Assembly: GCA_963682025.1 (NCBI GenBank) | Contig: CAVMKG010000261.1 | Location: 62,001 to 126,000 of the forward strand | Reading direction: 5' to 3' | Length of the DNA: 64,000 nucleotides | Origin: Cordilura impudica | Lineage: Eukaryota > Arthropoda > Insecta > Diptera > Scathophagidae | Shown: in pieces, positions 11,499 to 22,682 of the stretch | How the letters are laid out: each line of letters opens with the position of its first letter | Numbering within the stretch: the stretch's first letter is position 1 | Notes under the pieces: generated by a model | Seen by the model: only the letters and a program-made list of their open reading frames with translations | The model's database searches: none | Told to the model about the DNA's origin: nothing | Made by a program: the position numbers and the translations under genes

Positions 11499-12154
11499 TC
11501 CTATTAAGTTCTGTACAACAAGCTGGTACATTTGATGTCTTAATAAAACAATAAAAGCCAGCTGGTTGCCAAAAAAGGAAAATACATTTACTAAAGCTAA
11601 CAGATTGTTGCTCGTGTTAAATATATTTAGTTGTGTTTATCTTTCGGGGTATTTTTGTGCAGAATATTTTGGTTATCTAACAGTATAAGTAAATACGTGC
11701 TGCAATTAAATTGTGTATCAGGAATATCAATTAGTTGTATCTATAATAGTCTCAATTAAGTAGGAGAGGAATATTAAAAATATTGCATGCTTGAAACAAC
11801 TGCTGCAATTGTTTGAACATTATTGGAAGAAATTAAGCCATAAAGTGTTGAACGTACACGTACGGATGCAATTTCAATTTGGGACATAATAAGCTATTAA
11901 ATGGATAATAGAGATATTGAGAATTAAAATTACAACTTTGCATGTGTTGAATTATTAAAAGCGTGATATTACGAAAACCACCAATACAATTGCAACAACA
12001 TAACTATTTATTGAAAAATTAAAGTCACTACAAGGAGAAGGAGGAAGAAATAGCTTGGACCATTGTAAATAACATATTTAGTCACTTGAACATTAAACTA
12101 AAGCAAGGTGAAAGTAATTCACCATATGGTTATTTTTAAAAGATAACTATATAT
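11499..12154. other. No gene or repeat recognised
   Basis: AT-rich sequence right of Transib copy 1, without open frames of note or matches to the other repeats in the window. Confidence 0.5.
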
Positions 12155-12944
12155 CTGTGGTCGGTCACAAGATATAACCGCCTAAGTCGACTTAAGAATA
12201 ATTTGAGTTATATCTGCTATCATATTCTACTAAAAACGCTTTATATTTACGTGAAATCCTCATTTCTCTATTACTGTTTATTAAAAAGTTATTAATGAAA
12301 ACATGCTGACCTAAATCGTTTCATCTATAATATTAAGGGCTAGGCGATTTCTTGTGACCGATGTTTTGTTCTACCATTTTATCCCAATTTTGACCAAACG
12401 TATATTATTTGAAAGGTATTTCTTTTAAGCCGTTTTGCAGATTTACAGATTTTTAAGTTTTTCCTCTATTTTGAGTAAATTGCATTGAAAGTTGCTACTA
12501 ACATATATATAAAATTATACAATGCTATATGTGTGTTTATTAAATTTGTTAATCTGTTTGTAATAAAAATGAGTTTATTTTTTTGGGTTGATTTGTGAAT
12601 TGGCTATAATGGATTAGCATACCTTAAGTGTCTTTATTTAATGAAAAATAAAATTTCCTAGAATTTGCACTCGAATTTCGAAGGCTGGAATCTGCTAGTT
12701 TATATAAAAAGTTATTTTTCTCAAAAGCATGATATTCGGCGATTTGGGTTATGTGCTATCATGTTCTAATAAAAACTCTTTATATTTAGGTGAAATCCCC
12801 ATTTCTTTAACACTATTTATTAAAAAGATATTAATTAAAATATACTGACCTAAGTCGTAATGAAGCCTCGTTAGGTTTATATAAAAAGTTATATATCTCG
12901 AAAGCATGATTTTCGACTTAGGCGGTTAATGCTTCTGATCATAG
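12155..12944. mobile_element. TIR element G with internal repeat and nested Helitron
   Basis: The left edge begins CTGTGGTCGG and reaches TAACCGCCTAAGTCG. The right edge read on the other strand begins CTATGATCAG and reaches the same TAACCGCCTAAGTCG. A block around TATATTTAGGTGAAATCC is present twice (near 12240 and 12780). The Helitron at 12324-12698 lies between the two blocks. ATATAT flanks both sides, which may be the target duplication. Confidence 0.5.
12324..12698 (+). mobile_element. Non-autonomous Helitron
   Basis: A clean insertion between A and T: it starts TCTATAATATTAAGGG and ends TGGAATCTGCTAG before T. The GCACTCGAATTTCGA arm of the 3' hairpin is kept. Confidence 0.85.
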
Positions 12945-13193
12945 ATATATTCATATTTGAGATTTTTAGTTTGATTGCAAAATTTACATGGTCACAAAGA
13001 CGGACGGACGGACAGAAGGACAGACAGACAGACAGACGGACGGACAGACAGACATATGGACGGACGGAAGGATATCGTTAAATTGACTCAGAGAATGATT
13101 CTGAGTCGCATACTAAAAAATTGGTCTAGGTTAAATATTTCTCGTAGTTGCAACCATCAGCACAAACCCGTTAGACCTCGTGGTTAGGGTATG
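12943..13193 (-). repeat. Family A 5' fragment with GGAC-rich run
   Basis: Read on the minus strand, this is the first part of family A. On the plus strand it shows a long degenerate (GGAC/GACA)n run at about 13000-13070 and ends with GGTTAGGGTAT. Confidence 0.7.
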
Positions 13194-14653
13194 AAAAACT
13201 TTTCTATCATCTTTTTTATATATTTTCTCTTTCCGCTTTAATTCTGTCATTTTGCTTAAATTTTTTTTTCTATTTAATTTTATTAGAATAATAATTATTT
13301 TATTATGATTTTTATTTATTTTTTGGTAATAACTGAGACTCAATACAAGAACATCTTGTTCAATGGCAAACACTAGTAACAAAAATTATTATTTAAAAAA
13401 ATGTCTTTTATTTAAATAACTGAAAAACTCAATATTTTTATTTTTTGGCTTAGTACTCTTAAACTATAAAATATACAACAATTTTTTTTCAATTTGAAAT
13501 AATTTCAAATATTTTTTAGTTAAACATACGTAAACAATATTTATATGGTGCTTAGGTTCAAGTCGCGATATTTTTTTCCTTATTAGAAAATTTTTAGAAA
13601 TTTAAATAATTGAGCGGTTTATTTTTGAAAAGATTATAATAATATAATTATATTATTAACTAAAAGTTGTTAGCGTAATTATTATATCAATTATTTAAGC
13701 CATAATAATATTTAAAAACAATAAGAAATATGGTGAGTGACAATATGATGGAAACTTTTAACAAAAGATATTTTTGACGACTTGGACGGTCAATACCAAA
13801 AGATTTTATCATAAAATTAAAAACTATTTTATTAATTTACACATTTGTATGTTTTATTTATTTAACAAAGAAGAAATATTAAAATAAAAAATTAACAAAA
13901 CTTAAAAGTATTAATTGAGAAAACAATGGACTTTTACTATACAATAACACATGGTCTTGGGGGTAGATGATTCTCATACTGACGATTGTATTAATTTATT
14001 TTAGTAAAATCCCCGAAGCGTGTAGCCGTTTTGCAGCCATTTAAATATTCATCGTTTTCGTCAACGCTATTCGCCAACAGTATTCTAATTCCAGTTCATT
14101 CGTTTTTTTTTAGATTAATGCTAGTTAGACGATTTTATGGATTTATTCATAGAATATTTGTCACAAATATTCTTTTGCTTACGACCATCACTAAATTCAT
14201 CTATAATTTTCAACTCGTCATAAAACTTTATTCTTGCCATTATTTTATAATAATTGAGAGAAAGTGTCAGAATCTATATTTAAATAGTTATATCACTCGT
14301 TCTTCCATTTTTATTATTTTAATCAACTCTGGTATAGAAGCTTAAAAGTTTCCATTGTTTTGGCATCTCTAAAAAATATTTTTTTTTTCGTTTATCTATT
14401 TTTTTTAATTGTATTTTTTGTAACAAATGTGTTATCTTCCAATATAGAACACACCAAATAGTGATTTCGCAAAAAAAAAAAAATACATAATTTTATTGCT
14501 AAGCGCGAAATTATTAAAAAAACAAAATTGGCATATTTAGAATTTTGTAAAAGTTTAAAACGTATTGCCACTTACTCTATTTAAGTACCACCTTTTTATT
14601 AGAAAATTATTCAAATTATAAAGATCAAAAATAATATTATTTTTTTTTTATCA
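13194..14653. other. AT-rich stretch, nothing recognised
   Basis: Long AT-rich sequence with poly-A and poly-T runs. The longest open frame (14031-14345) has no recognisable domain and looks like chance. Confidence 0.5.
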
Positions 14654-15081
14654 AACCATAGTATAAACGCTATTGAAATTGGTGAAAATGGGCGCATATT
14701 CAGACCTCTTCTCCATTCAAATGACCCCTATGATATCGCCTTAACTTGCCATAACATTCAAATTATCAAACAGACCTCAGTCTAATTGGGTTTTTGTGCG
14801 TTTATTACTTCCATTAATCCGTAGACCAAAAATAAACCATATAGGACAATTCACTTAAAACTATCAAAACAAAAATATTGCACAGATTTTTCTCAAATTC
14901 GGTTTTTATATGTTGTTGCAAAAAATAAGTGACTTTACCAAATATAGTCAGGATCGGTCCAATTTTCGATGTAGATTTGCTTTATGCTTTTTTTCTAAAC
15001 TCAATTAGTTTTACCTAAGACCAATTCTCTAAGCGCATGTTAGAGGGTATTGGTCTATACCGAATATAAATTTCTTACTGG
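14654..15081 (+). repeat. Family A repeat, diverged, 5' truncated
   Basis: It matches the later two thirds of family A (GCTATTGAAATTGGTGA, AAAAATATTGCAC) and ends with a degraded palindrome and TTTCTTACTGG. Confidence 0.65.
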
Positions 15082-16091
15082 TTTCCTTTAGAAAATGTAC
15101 TGTCAAATGTTGAAAAGTATCAGTTTTTCCCTTAAGGCTCGAATTAAAAGAAATTTTATTCTTCTCCGATGTTTGTGTTTCTGGTGGAGTCTACATATAA
15201 AATTTCATATTCCTAAATTACTTTGTAAGGAAGATACAAAAAGGTACACTCTTACATTTGCGGGCCGTTTTTACCCCGTTTTAACATCCGAATTTCCAAA
15301 AAATTTCGTGTTATTTGAAGTTTCTATCCCCAAACTATATTTTATATTCGTTTGTTTAGAAGATACCAAATGTACAATTTTTCCGCTTTTTGGCCATTTC
15401 TCCTCCCCTAAATATTAGAGTTAGAGAGTTCATTAGAGTTCATTCTTGACTGATGCCTACGTATCAGATGGAGTCTGTATACCAAAATTCATATGTATAG
15501 ATTAATATGTTAAAAAGATGCAGAAAGGTACAATTTGTGCCCCTTTTTGTCCGTTTTTCCCCTTAAATGGTTAATTTCGAAAAAAATTTATCCTGGGTCA
15601 ATATTTTTACTTCCCAGATGGAGCAACATATCAAATTTCATATTCCTAGCTTCATTTCTTATCATTTTCCCCTTTTTTGTCCGCTCTCACCCCCCTGAAG
15701 GCTCGAATTTAAAAAATATATATTCTTGGCCGATGTTTGTGTCTCTAGAGGAACCTATATATCAAACGTCATATTCCTAAATTACTTTGTAAAGAAGGTG
15801 CAAAAAGGTACCATTTGTACCCTCTCTGGCCATTTCTACCCCCCTTAACACCAGAATTTCCTAAAGTTTTCCTCTCATCTGATGTTTCTATCTCTAGTGG
15901 AATCCACATACTATATTTAATATTCCTAGATTTGTTTGTTTAGAAGATACCAAATTTACACTTTTTGCCCGATACCAAGTGTACATGTGTTGGCCGTTTT
16001 TCATCCCCTAGCCGCTATAATTACCAATAAATTATTCTGCAATGTGGCCCACGTATTCGGTGGAGCCTGTATATCAAAATTCATATATATA
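15082..16091 (+). repeat. Tandem repeat of about 150 bp, left part
   Basis: Units of about 130-160 bases share blocks such as AAAGGTACA, CCGTTTTTACCCC, GATGTTTGTGTCTCT and TTCATATTCCTA. At least six units are visible. The array is cut by the errantivirus at 16091/16092 and resumes at 31404. Confidence 0.75.
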
Positions 16092-16469
16092 AATTAAGGA
16101 TTTATTTTATTAAAAGTTAAAAAAAATATTTTTTTATGTTGCTAATTAATTTTAGCAACAAACCTTTATTATCAAACTCTTCAAACTGACTGCAAGAATT
16201 TACAATTAAAAACTTCTAAATATAATAATAAAAATACTGGAAAACTGCTGATGTTGTGTTTCCCACCATCAGGCCACTTATTTGCTGCGCGTGTGGCTTA
16301 AATTTCGTCTGAGAATTTACTGTTGGGCAATTCGTTGCAGTTGTTGTTGTGTTGAAATATTTGTGTTTGTTGAATTGACAATTTAGCGTTGGCACGTTTT
16401 GTAGTTGTTATCTGTTGTAGCTGTTGTTGTTGTTTTTTTTATGGTTCTATAGTATTTCTGTTGTTAACT
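16092..16469 (-). repeat. Errantivirus LTR, left (3' LTR of unit 1)
   Basis: 378 bases, bounded by the TATA duplication on the left and the polypurine tract on the right. On the minus strand it begins AGTTAAC and ends AATT. AATAAA signals near the 3' edge (16101-16106 read in reverse) may serve polyadenylation. Confidence 0.9.
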
Positions 16470-16480
16470 CCTCCCCCTTC
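16470..16480 (-). promoter_or_regulatory. Polypurine tract of unit 1
   Basis: On the minus strand GAAGGGGGAGG lies directly before the LTR start AGTTAAC. This is where plus-strand DNA synthesis is primed in LTR retroelements. The same tract in unit 2 is 23937-23947. Confidence 0.85.
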
Positions 16481-16513
16481 AAGTTCATGCGTCCCCGCAT
16501 GAATAGCCATATT

Positions 16514-18064
16514 TCAAAAAAATGGAAGGTCATGAATCTTCTTGTTTTTGGGACCTCTTGATGGTAATGATAGGGAGGTTTTTGGGTTGGTGCTTATTTG
16601 AACATTCTCTGCAATTTCTATTCTCTGCTCCGTTTTATTGGACTTTACATTATTTTTGGATGAACTATTTCGATCTTTGTGGTTTTCATTTCTCTTCTTC
16701 CTTCTTATAAAGTAGATAATGGTAGCTGATATTATGATGGTCATTACCAGTCCAATGTTGATGGTTAGATTTATTTTATTTTCGATTTGCAGTTTGTTGA
16801 TTATGTGAGAGTTGTTAACATTAACTGCCTCCATTCTTTCCAATGTTATCACTTGTTCCTGGATACTAGAGCTACTTGGTTGCAGTAGGGCAGGTAAAGG
16901 TTTAGTAAGGGAGACTTGGGTTGTTAAGTATGTCCGATTTCCAATTCGTACTGTAGAATTCAGGTGATGAACTATGAACGTACCAGCTATGTTGATTGTT
17001 GAATTGTCTATTTCAATTTGCCCTTTGTATTCGTTTAATAATATCATGCTGTCATCTATTTCTTCCACTGGTGCCACATGCTCGTCGTTGGTTGTTGTGC
17101 AGCGGGATGGTTTACTTTTCAGCAGATTTGGGATGCAGTCAGAATTACTGATGTCCAAGATATTATCTATTTCACAAATACTTATCTTATTATAATTCTT
17201 GCAGTCATTTTTTATACCAAATATCTTATCGTTACATTTCAAAACATTTTTAAATATTGTCTTAATTATTTTATTATCTTTTCTTACAGGTTTAATTAAC
17301 AAATTGTCGCAATTTTCATTATTAGTTGTTGGAATATTGACAATGTAAACAATTTCATTATTATTCGAGGCGACTTTAATTTTTGAAAAATTTAGTAACT
17401 CGTCCATATTACCAAATGGAATATTATCATTGTAAAAAATATCTCTCAAAGTATTAACCTCAGTATTAGAAAAAATAAATGAATTAACAATGTTTGATTT
17501 AGCCCAATGGATGGCATATTCGATATTAGATAGTTCCTCTTTAATAATTTCAAGTTTATACTTAAAATCTAACAATTTTTCACCTTTATCCTTATTTTCT
17601 AATAGTTTAGAAATGTTATTAGTAACCTTTGAGAGTTGATTTACTTTATCTATTGTTAGTTGATTGATTACAATTTGATTATTATTGTTAACTAGAACAT
17701 TATTCATTTTATCTTCTATTATTTGGAAATCATGGTGGTCCGGACTGCCGGCTAACCATTTCCAGGCGGTACCAATGAAGTCAAGAGACCTCTTTGCCAT
17801 CGTCTTGGATTTTAGTCTGGTTAAACAGGATTTAATTTGTGATATGGTATAGGATAAGTAAGGTAATAATGAGTTATCATCGTTGTCGCGTAAGTCAATT
17901 CCGTTCTCCAATTTCCCTATAATATCTTCGTATTCCCTCAGGTCAATCGTGTGGACAAGTTTGAACACACCGTTTTGAATTTTCGCCGTTCCTGTATTGA
18001 TCACGACTAGTCTAGAGTTGGAGTAATCCATTATCTGGAACTCACCTATGGAGTATCCAAGCAT
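16514..18064 (-). CDS. env: Errantivirus Env glycoprotein, unit 1
   Basis: A 516-residue frame with the layout of errantivirus envelope proteins, a family related to baculovirus F fusion proteins. After about 90 residues comes a basic site MAKR (89-92) followed by SLDFIGTAWKWLAGSPDHHD, the conserved segment expected at the fusion-subunit N terminus. The ectodomain has several N-glycosylation motifs. One membrane segment lies at about 436-453, then a basic RRKKR stop-transfer and a tail of about 60 residues. The possible furin site has Met rather than Arg at P4. The frame as it stands has no proper signal peptide: the splice acceptor at 18075 sits 11 bases upstream, and the true start is probably in an exon before gag (22942-22958). 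Ser at residue 467 here is Asn in unit 2. The protein would be membrane-bound and mediate transfer between cells (family knowledge). Confidence 0.9.
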   Translation of the reverse strand: MLGYSIGEFQIMDYSNSRLVVINTGTAKIQNGVFKLVHTIDLREYEDIIGKLENGIDLRDNDDNSLLPYLSYTISQIKSCLTRLKSKTMAKRSLDFIGTAWKWLAGSPDHHDFQIIEDKMNNVLVNNNNQIVINQLTIDKVNQLSKVTNNISKLLENKDKGEKLLDFKYKLEIIKEELSNIEYAIHWAKSNIVNSFIFSNTEVNTLRDIFYNDNIPFGNMDELLNFSKIKVASNNNEIVYIVNIPTTNNENCDNLLIKPVRKDNKIIKTIFKNVLKCNDKIFGIKNDCKNYNKISICEIDNILDISNSDCIPNLLKSKPSRCTTTNDEHVAPVEEIDDSMILLNEYKGQIEIDNSTINIAGTFIVHHLNSTVRIGNRTYLTTQVSLTKPLPALLQPSSSSIQEQVITLERMEAVNVNNSHIINKLQIENKINLTINIGLVMTIIISATIIYFIRRKKRNENHKDRNSSSKNNVKSNKTEQRIEIAENVQISTNPKTSLSLPSRGPKNKKIHDLPFF

Positions 18065-18073
18065 CAGGAATAA

Positions 18074-18090
18074 CCTGTAAGAAAATGTAA
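18074..18090 (-). promoter_or_regulatory. Splice acceptor for env mRNA, unit 1
   Basis: On the minus strand TTTTCTTACAG ends at 18075, and the exon starts with G at 18074. It lies between the pol stop and the env ATG, where errantiviruses place the env acceptor. The counterpart in unit 2 has its exon start at 25541. Confidence 0.75.
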
Positions 18091-18096
18091 TAAGAT

Positions 18097-21000
18097 TTAG
18101 TTCTTTATATGTTTTTTGTGAACGACTCTCCCACTTTCGGTCACTACGGTCGAATGTCTATTTTCCTTCACTAGTTCACGTTTGAATTTTTCGGTTAATT
18201 TAGTACCTAATCTTTTATTAATTCTTACGAAAATCTCTTGTCCGGGTATGTATTGCTTAACTTCTTTTTTATCTTTGTTGTGGTAGTTCAAATCCTTTTC
18301 CTGTTTCCTTTTCAGCATCGTGATGTTATTTTCCCTGGTTCTTTCATAGCTTCCAGGGGAGAAATCCACAGTCCTCCCGAAAAACATATCGACTGGCTTC
18401 CTACCGATTGTGGAATGTATTGAGTGATTATATTCGTTAACAGACCTTTCCAATAGTTCTTCAAAATTCCTGCAAATACCTTCATCTTTGAGACATCTTA
18501 AAATTTCGGCTAATGTTGAATGGAATCTTTCAATTTGACCGTTGGCTTCGCTTTTGTATGGTGGTGTTGTAAATACCTCTATACCCAATTCATCCTTCAT
18601 CATGAAAAGTATGGTTGCAGAGTTCAATGATTTTTCGTTGTCCATGACAACCGTTTTGGGAACTCCATAGAAAAACAAAATATCCCTCAAGGGTCTCCTA
18701 ATATCTTCTATTGATTTTCCCTGAAGAATTTTCGTTTGGGCGTACTTTGAGAATTTATCTATGGCTGTCAATACCAATTTCCTATCGGTTGAAAAAATGT
18801 CAATATGAATAACCTGACCTGGGTAGTTTGGTATTGGTGTAGCGTTCAATTTCGGTTGGTTGGGATGTCTATCGTATTTATTTTTCCTGCATGTGGAGCA
18901 CATTTTCAATATTCTTTTGATTTTAGAAAACATGCTGGGAAAGTACGCTTTTTCCAATATCTGTATCTTATTTTCCACAGCATTTCTATGCGCGCGGTTA
19001 TGTGTTTCTATAATTAGAGTTTCCTGATCGGATTCAGACAAAATATCTTCGACAACATTTTGAGTAAACCGAATTTTAAAATTTCCGAAATGATGTGGGT
19101 AAATTTCTTGAATTTTTCCCATAATAAATTCTGGCGTTTTAATGCAATTGATAACAGACGGGTTAAGGTATCTTTTCAAGATGGAAATTAGTTTTTCAGT
19201 ATCATATTCCGGTTCCGTAATCGAATGTCTATGATAACCTGGGAAAATTATTTGGAATTGGTATGCTGGAGTATCGTCCATTTGCAAAAAGATTTGATTT
19301 TTGAATGCATTTATGGGCACTTCGACACTAGCTATGAGTTCCTCTGGAGAGCTGTCGCTACTATGCACTGTTCCTGTTAGAGAGTTGATGTTCGTTCCAG
19401 GGGGTCTAGAGAGTGCATCGGCCACAACATTACTTTTACCTGGTTTATACTGCATTTCATAGTTGTATTCCTCCAATATCGATTTCCATCTTTTCATCTT
19501 CGCATTATTATTCTTATTGCTCAAAGCATAAGTCAGGGGTTGGTGGTCGGTGTAAATTATGACTTTGACTGATCCGTATAGATAGTTTCTTAGATTTGTT
19601 AGGGCCCACATTATAGCCAACATTTCTCTTTCGTTCGCTGCATAATTTTCCTCCGATCCCGTTAATGTTCTCGAAATGAAGGAAATTGGCCTGTCGTCCT
19701 GGCTAAGTACTGCTCCGATAGCAACATTGGATGCATCTGTAGTTAACTGGAATTCTTTGTGGAAGTCAGGATACGATAATGTCACCTCCTGTGATATTAG
19801 GGCGTTTTTCAAATTATCAATAGCATGTTTCGCTTCATTATCCAGTTCAATTTTCCTCCTGCTTGATTCTGTTCTGGATATCAAGCCTCCGTCTCCTCGT
19901 AAGAGTTTCGTCAGTGGCTTTGCGATGTTCGCATATCCTTTTATGAATCTTCTGTAGTATCCTGAAAGACCAAGGAACGATCGAAGTTCCTTCACATTAT
20001 TAGGATAGGGGAATTCTACAATTGCCTGAACTTTCCTTGGGTTAGCTTTTATTCCGTTATAAGAAACGATGAACCCGAGGAATTCGACTTCCTCCTTGAA
20101 AAACTCGCATTTATCCAGCTGTATTTTCATATTAGCCTCATTTAGTGTTTTGAAAATGGCCTCCAGGTCTTTGAAATGTGAATCCTCGTCTTTGCTGAAG
20201 ATGATAATATCATCAATATAAACATAGCACCTCCTACCAATGTGTTCCCTTAAAATGTCATCCAGCGCACGTTGGAATATCGATGGAGCATTTTTTAATC
20301 CAAACGGCAATCGCAAGAATTCATACTTTCCATTGTTGACCGAAAATGCCGTTTTTTCTATATCTTCCATCCTAAGGGGTATTTGGTGGAAACCACTCTT
20401 TAAATCGATGACTGTAAAATATTTATTCCCTCCCAAACGTGAAAGCACGTCGTTTATCTCGGGGATGGGGTATTTATCCGCGATGGTTACTGTATTAAGT
20501 TTCCTAAAGTCTACCACAACTCTATACTTATCCCTTCCGGATGCATCCTGTTTTTTGGGGACTATCCAAATTGGTGAGTTGTAGGGAGAACGCGATGGTC
20601 GGATTATTTGGTCCCTTAATAACTTGGATATTTCATCGTCCACAACACTCCTAAGAGCCATTGGATAAGGATAATTTTTAGAATAAACGGGATTTTCAGT
20701 TGTTGTTCTTATCTCACCTACCACCCTAGTTGTGTACGTAAGGCTTTCGTCGGGGTCCGCAAATAAATTCCTGTGGCGATCGAAGATGTTTTCCAATAAT
20801 TTTTTTCGACTCCCTGAAAGATGGTTTGTCCTGATTTCAATATTATTAACATTCTGAGAAATGAATTGTTTAATTGGAATTTTCCTATCCCCACTAATGG
20901 TGAAATAGTCCTCCGCTGTATAAATGACAGCTGAACATTCCTTCAGGCTATCATTCCCTAATATTGCATCAAATGTTTCTAATTCTGGTAAAAGGAAAAA

Positions 21001-21183
21001 TTTTATGGGAGTATCATCAAACAATTTCAAAAATTTGTGTTGTGTAATTTTAATGTCTCCCTTAACGGATTTTGCGTTAAAATTTCTTTCGTTTTGTTTT
21101 GGGTTTGTTATAAATTTAGGGTTGATGTAATTTTTGTTGCTGCCAGTGTCCAATAAAATTTTTAATTTTTGGTCGTTCCCCAT
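18097..21183 (-). CDS. pol: Errantivirus Pol polyprotein, unit 1
   Basis: The frame is 1028 residues from the first ATG; the true Pol begins by frameshift from gag a little upstream. Domains in order: aspartic protease with LLDTGS (DTG at 12-14); reverse transcriptase with VDFRKLN (224-230), the first catalytic Asp at 260, LPFGLKNAP and YIDD (322-325); RNase H with TTDAS (Asp 483) and YTDHQPL (Asp 546); integrase with an HHCC zinc site (His 728, His 732, Cys 762, Cys 765) and the catalytic triad Asp 795, Asp 848, Glu 885. All active-site residues are present. It would process the polyprotein, copy the RNA into DNA and insert it. The frame is -1 relative to gag. Unit 2 encodes the same protein. 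Family: Ty3/gypsy, errantivirus. Confidence 0.95.
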   Translation of the reverse strand: MGNDQKLKILLDTGSNKNYINPKFITNPKQNERNFNAKSVKGDIKITQHKFLKLFDDTPIKFFLLPELETFDAILGNDSLKECSAVIYTAEDYFTISGDRKIPIKQFISQNVNNIEIRTNHLSGSRKKLLENIFDRHRNLFADPDESLTYTTRVVGEIRTTTENPVYSKNYPYPMALRSVVDDEISKLLRDQIIRPSRSPYNSPIWIVPKKQDASGRDKYRVVVDFRKLNTVTIADKYPIPEINDVLSRLGGNKYFTVIDLKSGFHQIPLRMEDIEKTAFSVNNGKYEFLRLPFGLKNAPSIFQRALDDILREHIGRRCYVYIDDIIIFSKDEDSHFKDLEAIFKTLNEANMKIQLDKCEFFKEEVEFLGFIVSYNGIKANPRKVQAIVEFPYPNNVKELRSFLGLSGYYRRFIKGYANIAKPLTKLLRGDGGLISRTESSRRKIELDNEAKHAIDNLKNALISQEVTLSYPDFHKEFQLTTDASNVAIGAVLSQDDRPISFISRTLTGSEENYAANEREMLAIMWALTNLRNYLYGSVKVIIYTDHQPLTYALSNKNNNAKMKRWKSILEEYNYEMQYKPGKSNVVADALSRPPGTNINSLTGTVHSSDSSPEELIASVEVPINAFKNQIFLQMDDTPAYQFQIIFPGYHRHSITEPEYDTEKLISILKRYLNPSVINCIKTPEFIMGKIQEIYPHHFGNFKIRFTQNVVEDILSESDQETLIIETHNRAHRNAVENKIQILEKAYFPSMFSKIKRILKMCSTCRKNKYDRHPNQPKLNATPIPNYPGQVIHIDIFSTDRKLVLTAIDKFSKYAQTKILQGKSIEDIRRPLRDILFFYGVPKTVVMDNEKSLNSATILFMMKDELGIEVFTTPPYKSEANGQIERFHSTLAEILRCLKDEGICRNFEELLERSVNEYNHSIHSTIGRKPVDMFFGRTVDFSPGSYERTRENNITMLKRKQEKDLNYHNKDKKEVKQYIPGQEIFVRINKRLGTKLTEKFKRELVKENRHSTVVTESGRVVHKKHIKN

Positions 21184-21215
21184 TTTTGCTTCGAAATAAG
21201 GTAATGAGGAACAGT

Positions 21216-22682
21216 TTAGTCTAAAAAATTTACTGCAAGTTGGACATCATCAGTTTCTTCTTCCTGTTTTTCAAGAGTAGCTAATTCCTCAGGAATTTGT
21301 TGAAAGTAATCTTGAGCGTACTCTGGTTCCACACTCGCGTGACGATGGTTTACCTCAGCTTCTTCCGGTGGATAGTAGCCACAATAATTTTCCTCCGGCA
21401 TATAATCTGTATCTATATGAAAATTCCGTTGAAATTTATTCGCTGGAGCCTGAAAGGACGCGGCTGTTGGTCTCTTTAGTGCTACATTGTTGTGTGGTCT
21501 GTTCATATAATTGACCTGGTGGGTTTGGATTGATTTATCCACATCCATTGGTTCTACTCGTTGATTCTGAGGATTGTTTTGAGTGCCCGCATTCCACCCA
21601 GAATTTACAGGTAAGTTTCGGTTATGATTATAAGTAAAATTACGATTGAGATTTGGGTTAACATTAGATTGGAAGTTTGGGTTATGACCTAAATTTGGAT
21701 TGCGATTTTGAGTTGGATAAAAGTTCGAATGGAAGTTTGGATTTCGGTTAAAGTTTGAAACGGGATTATGTCGAGGTGGTATAGGTGGTCTAATGGGTGG
21801 TGTTCCACCAACATAAGCGAGTTCGGGATAAAATACTCTGCCAGTTGCGAAAGTTGCCGTACCGATCCTATCCTTCTGTACATTATTCCTGATAGACTGT
21901 CCATGTGCGTAATTTCTCCTGAAAGTCATATTGTCCAACTTTAGGCAAATATGTAGTGCCTGTGGCAAAGATGTTGGTTCACGCACACTTAGCAATTTCG
22001 GTAAATCTCCATTTAATCCTCTTACGAACGTGTCCAGTGCTTTCTCCCTGTAGGTGTTCGTCATAGCGTGAAGGCTATTTTCCTCCAGGTCCAGGGAAGA
22101 GACCTTGTCAAGCAACAGTGAAAGGTGTTGGTAAACAACTTGATAGAATTCCGTTATGCTCCTGTTACCTTGGCATAATACCATCATCTGGTATTCCAAG
22201 GTCCCAATGTCCCTCTTATCAGAATAATGCATTGCGAGACATTTTCTTATTCGTGGCCAATCCAATGGTGTCCTATATGACTCCAAGGCAGTGTCTGCGT
22301 CCCCCACGATTTTTGTGCGAATAGTGTGTAGAATTGCATAATACCTTCCGGTACCTCTCACCGAATCATAGAGCTTCAAAACCCTCTCCACGGACTTTCG
22401 CCAAGAGTTAAATTCTCCCGGCCTACCAGAAAACTCCCTCAAAGACCTAACTATGTCGGGAACCTTGTCCAGTTCCTCCAACCTGGTAGTAACTGTACCT
22501 ATGGGGTGATCGGCCCCCTCATCCGCCAAATGGTCGGACGATGATCCAATTGCCTCCCTTATCATGAGGGCTATCTGTTCCTTCTGTAGTGTAGTAAAAC
22601 CTACTGATGCCTCGGTCGTTTGTGCCATTGTCAGTGTCCTACTTAGTCTCTCAGTCAGCTGGTCGATGGTTTCGTCGGGCAT
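21216..22682 (-). CDS. gag: Errantivirus Gag, unit 1
   Basis: 488 residues. The first half is mostly helical-looking and contains a REFSGRPGEFNSWRKS-like capsid segment (about 82-97). Residues about 295-360 are a Pro/Asn/Phe/Arg-rich stretch with repeated NPNF and NRN motifs, followed by an acidic C terminus. No CCHC zinc knuckle is present; errantivirus Gags often lack it and the Asn/Arg stretch may bind RNA instead (inference). Gag forms the particle core. It ends at 21216; a TTTTTTA heptamer just before the stop lets ribosomes slip into pol. The start is the first ATG of the frame. Unit 2 encodes the same protein. Confidence 0.9.
   Translation of the reverse strand: MPDETIDQLTERLSRTLTMAQTTEASVGFTTLQKEQIALMIREAIGSSSDHLADEGADHPIGTVTTRLEELDKVPDIVRSLREFSGRPGEFNSWRKSVERVLKLYDSVRGTGRYYAILHTIRTKIVGDADTALESYRTPLDWPRIRKCLAMHYSDKRDIGTLEYQMMVLCQGNRSITEFYQVVYQHLSLLLDKVSSLDLEENSLHAMTNTYREKALDTFVRGLNGDLPKLLSVREPTSLPQALHICLKLDNMTFRRNYAHGQSIRNNVQKDRIGTATFATGRVFYPELAYVGGTPPIRPPIPPRHNPVSNFNRNPNFHSNFYPTQNRNPNLGHNPNFQSNVNPNLNRNFTYNHNRNLPVNSGWNAGTQNNPQNQRVEPMDVDKSIQTHQVNYMNRPHNNVALKRPTAASFQAPANKFQRNFHIDTDYMPEENYCGYYPPEEAEVNHRHASVEPEYAQDYFQQIPEELATLEKQEEETDDVQLAVNFLD
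21222..21228 (-). promoter_or_regulatory. -1 ribosomal frameshift heptamer, gag to pol, unit 1
   Basis: On the minus strand TTTTTTA is read T TTT TTA in the gag frame, one codon before the gag stop (21216-21218). The pol frame is open from 21246 and lies in -1. This fits the X XXY YYZ rule; AAATTTT overlaps just upstream and is also in register. I did not establish a downstream stem or pseudoknot. In unit 2 the site is 28689-28695. Confidence 0.8.

Noticed and set aside
14031..14345. 104-codon plus-strand frame
   Set aside because: Hydrophobic low-complexity translation of AT-rich DNA without recognisable motifs or splice signals.
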